Origin: Mayfieldus sp963740555
GTDB taxonomy: Bacteria > Actinomycetota > Thermoleophilia > Solirubrobacterales > 70-9
Assembly: GCA_963740555.1 (NCBI GenBank)
Contig: CAVUES010000014.1
Location: 1-21,182, forward strand
Length of the DNA stretch: 21,182 nt
Direction of reading: 5' to 3'
Numbering within the stretch: position 1 is the stretch's first letter; each line of letters opens with the position of its first letter. The position numbers were made by a program, and so were the translations under genes. This document shows positions 19,940 through 21,182 of the stretch, in pieces. Below the pieces are notes generated by a model that ran no database searches, was not told where the DNA came from, and was given only the letters and a program-made list of their open reading frames with translations.

Positions 19940-21088
19940 ATGCAGCAGCTACTCGGAGTCAATCCGGAGATGCGACGGGCTTGGCTCGCGCACAACACCG
20001 GGCACGTTCTCGATGCGCCCGCGGAAACGGCGTTTGCGCCCGAAGAGACACGAGGCAACATCGAGAATCTCGTCGGGGCGACGCATGTCCCGCTCGGTGT
20101 AGGCGGACCCATACGCGTCAACGGACAGCACGCCGACGGGCTGTTCTTCGTGCCCTTCGCGACCACGGAGGGCACCCTGGTCACGACCTACCAGTACGGC
20201 ATGCGGGCGATCACCGAGGCGGGTGGCGCCAACGCTTACGTCCTGGCGGACGCGCTCGACATCACCCCCTGCTTCGTGCTGGCGAGCACCCGAGACGCGC
20301 TCGCCCTGGCGAGCTGGCTTGAGGATCATCTGCCCGAGCTCCAGGCCCTCGCCGCAGAGACCACGGCCCACGGCCGTCTGGTCGAGATCCGCTCGCACGT
20401 GTTCGGCCGGCGCGTCTTTGCGCAGTTCGTTTTCGGCACGGGCGATGCAATGGGCCTCAACATGGTCAATCTGGCGGTTGACCGGGTTTGCCGTCAGGTC
20501 GCGGAGGCGGTGCCGTGCGAGCGGTGGTACCTCCGTTGCAACTACTCGAGCGACAAGAAACCAGCCGCCATCAACCTTTTCCGGCCCTATGGCAAGGAGG
20601 TGGCGATCGACCTGACCCTGCCGGCGAACGTCGTCGAGACGCACCTTGGCGTGTCGCCCCCCGATCTGGTCGAGTTTGCGGCCTCGGGTCGACTCGGCAC
20701 CATGCAGGCGGGCGCGCTCGGGGCGAACGCCCACTTCGCGAACGGCCTGGCTGCCATCTACATCGCCTGCGGGCAGGACGTCGCGCAGATCGTCAACGCG
20801 AGCATCGGCTTCCTGGACCTCGAGCTGGTCGGCGCGGGCGACCTCTACGTCGCCGCCCGGCTGCCGAACCTCGTGGTCGGCACGGTCGGTGGCGGGACCA
20901 GGCTCCCGACCCAGCGCGAGTGCTTGGCCCTGCTCGGCTGCGACGGCGAAGGCACGGCGCGGAAGTTCGCCGAGATCGTGGGGGCGACCCTCGTCGCCGG
21001 CGAGCTCGCGATCTGCGCGGCCCTTGCCAACGATCGTTTCATCGAGGCCCACCGACGCAGCCGGCTGATCGCTGCCAGCGCCAAGTAG
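19940..21088 (+). CDS. Hydroxymethylglutaryl-CoA reductase (soluble, class I-like)
   Basis: The 382-residue protein contains the HMG-CoA reductase signatures: ENLVGATHVPLGVGGP, the catalytic Glu77 in ATTEGTLV, the cofactor segment GDAMGLNMVN, catalytic Lys206 in SSDKKPAAIN, Asp280 in GQDVAQIVNAS, TVGGGTRLPTQ, and His371 in DRFIEAHRRSR, which aligns with the catalytic His of the human enzyme. All four catalytic residues are therefore present. There is no membrane domain. The family reduces HMG-CoA to mevalonate with two NAD(P)H, the committed step of the mevalonate pathway. No other mevalonate gene is in the window. It lies 26 bp after GH65 and lacks a ribosome binding site, so it may be separately transcribed. 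A related CoA-thioester substrate is possible because the segments around the HMG site differ from canonical ones (GATHVP, YSSDKK). Confidence 0.9.
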   Translation: MQQLLGVNPEMRRAWLAHNTGHVLDAPAETAFAPEETRGNIENLVGATHVPLGVGGPIRVNGQHADGLFFVPFATTEGTLVTTYQYGMRAITEAGGANAYVLADALDITPCFVLASTRDALALASWLEDHLPELQALAAETTAHGRLVEIRSHVFGRRVFAQFVFGTGDAMGLNMVNLAVDRVCRQVAEAVPCERWYLRCNYSSDKKPAAINLFRPYGKEVAIDLTLPANVVETHLGVSPPDLVEFAASGRLGTMQAGALGANAHFANGLAAIYIACGQDVAQIVNASIGFLDLELVGAGDLYVAARLPNLVVGTVGGGTRLPTQRECLALLGCDGEGTARKFAEIVGATLVAGELAICAALANDRFIEAHRRSRLIAASAK

Positions 21089-21127
21089 CAGCCGCCCGGC
21101 GACATCGGTCAACCCAGGGCGGGTTAC

Positions 21128-21161
21128 GCAAAAGAGACGCCCCGCCGAAGCGGGGCGCTCT
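21128..21161 (-). terminator. Intrinsic terminator-like hairpin, minus-strand orientation
   Basis: CGCCCCGC (21138-21145), loop CGAA, GCGGGGCG (21150-21157) form a perfect 8-bp stem. AGAG (21133-21136) and CTCT (21158-21161) extend it past one bulged A. Read on the minus strand, the loop is the very stable C(UUCG)G and the stem is followed by TCTCTTTTGCG, a T-run. This is the form of a terminator for a leftward gene lying right of the window. On the + strand no T-run follows, so it would terminate HMG-CoA reductase transcripts poorly, though it may protect their 3' end. Confidence 0.55.
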
Positions 21162-21182
21162 GGGGTACTACAGGGAGGAGAG
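21150..21182. repeat. Right copy of the 33-bp terminal direct repeat
   Basis: Identical to 2-34. It begins at the first base of the 3' arm of the hairpin and ends with the window. Sequence past the window is needed to learn whether it extends and whether ATG follows, as in the left copy. Confidence 0.85.

Noticed and set aside
21150..21182. Partial resemblance of the repeat tail (GGTACTACAGGGAG) to a 5S rRNA segment
   Set aside because: The flanking 5S-conserved sequences are missing and the left copy runs into unrelated sequence, so it is a chance similarity.

Overview
The window is about 21.2 kb of very GC-rich DNA with strong third-position G/C bias. All recognisable genes are on the + strand and lie end to end. 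The style suggests a high-GC actinobacterium. A lineage such as Thermoleophilia/Solirubrobacterales is my best guess from general resemblance, but nothing in the window proves it.

Layout: 1-314 is a leader region. It holds a 33-bp sequence that recurs exactly at the right end, an 11-bp tandem repeat, and a small hairpin just before a strong ribosome binding site. Then follow: an acyl-CoA dehydrogenase (315-1973); a large iterative fatty-acid/polyketide synthase of the PUFA-synthase (Pfa) type (1970-10425), read as KS-AT-KS-ACP-ACP-ACP-KR-DH but broken by about seven frame changes; a single-chain, eukaryote-like acetyl/acyl-CoA carboxylase of 1868 residues (10443-16049); an Sfp-type phosphopantetheinyl transferase (16012-16686); a beta-phosphoglucomutase-like HAD enzyme (16699-17490); a GH65 disaccharide phosphorylase/hydrolase (17487-19913); and a soluble HMG-CoA reductase (19940-21088). 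The last ~95 bases hold a hairpin shaped like a minus-strand intrinsic terminator, running into the right copy of the terminal repeat.

How the genes fit together (inference): the carboxylase makes malonyl-CoA, the AT domain loads it, the transferase arms the carrier domains, and the KS, KR and DH domains elongate and partly reduce the chain. No enoyl reductase is visible, so the product may be unsaturated, or the acyl-CoA dehydrogenase may act on it. Genes overlap or are 12-26 bp apart, so ACAD to GH65 can be one transcript. The HAD/GH65 pair is a common actinobacterial sugar-phosphorolysis pair whose link to the lipid genes is unclear. HMG-CoA reductase may have its own promoter.

Most unusual are the synthase architecture with a second complete KS between AT and ACPs, three ACP units identical over 277 bp with Thr at the usual phosphopantetheine Ser, frame breaks confined to this one gene, the co-located eukaryote-like carboxylase, and the terminal direct repeat.
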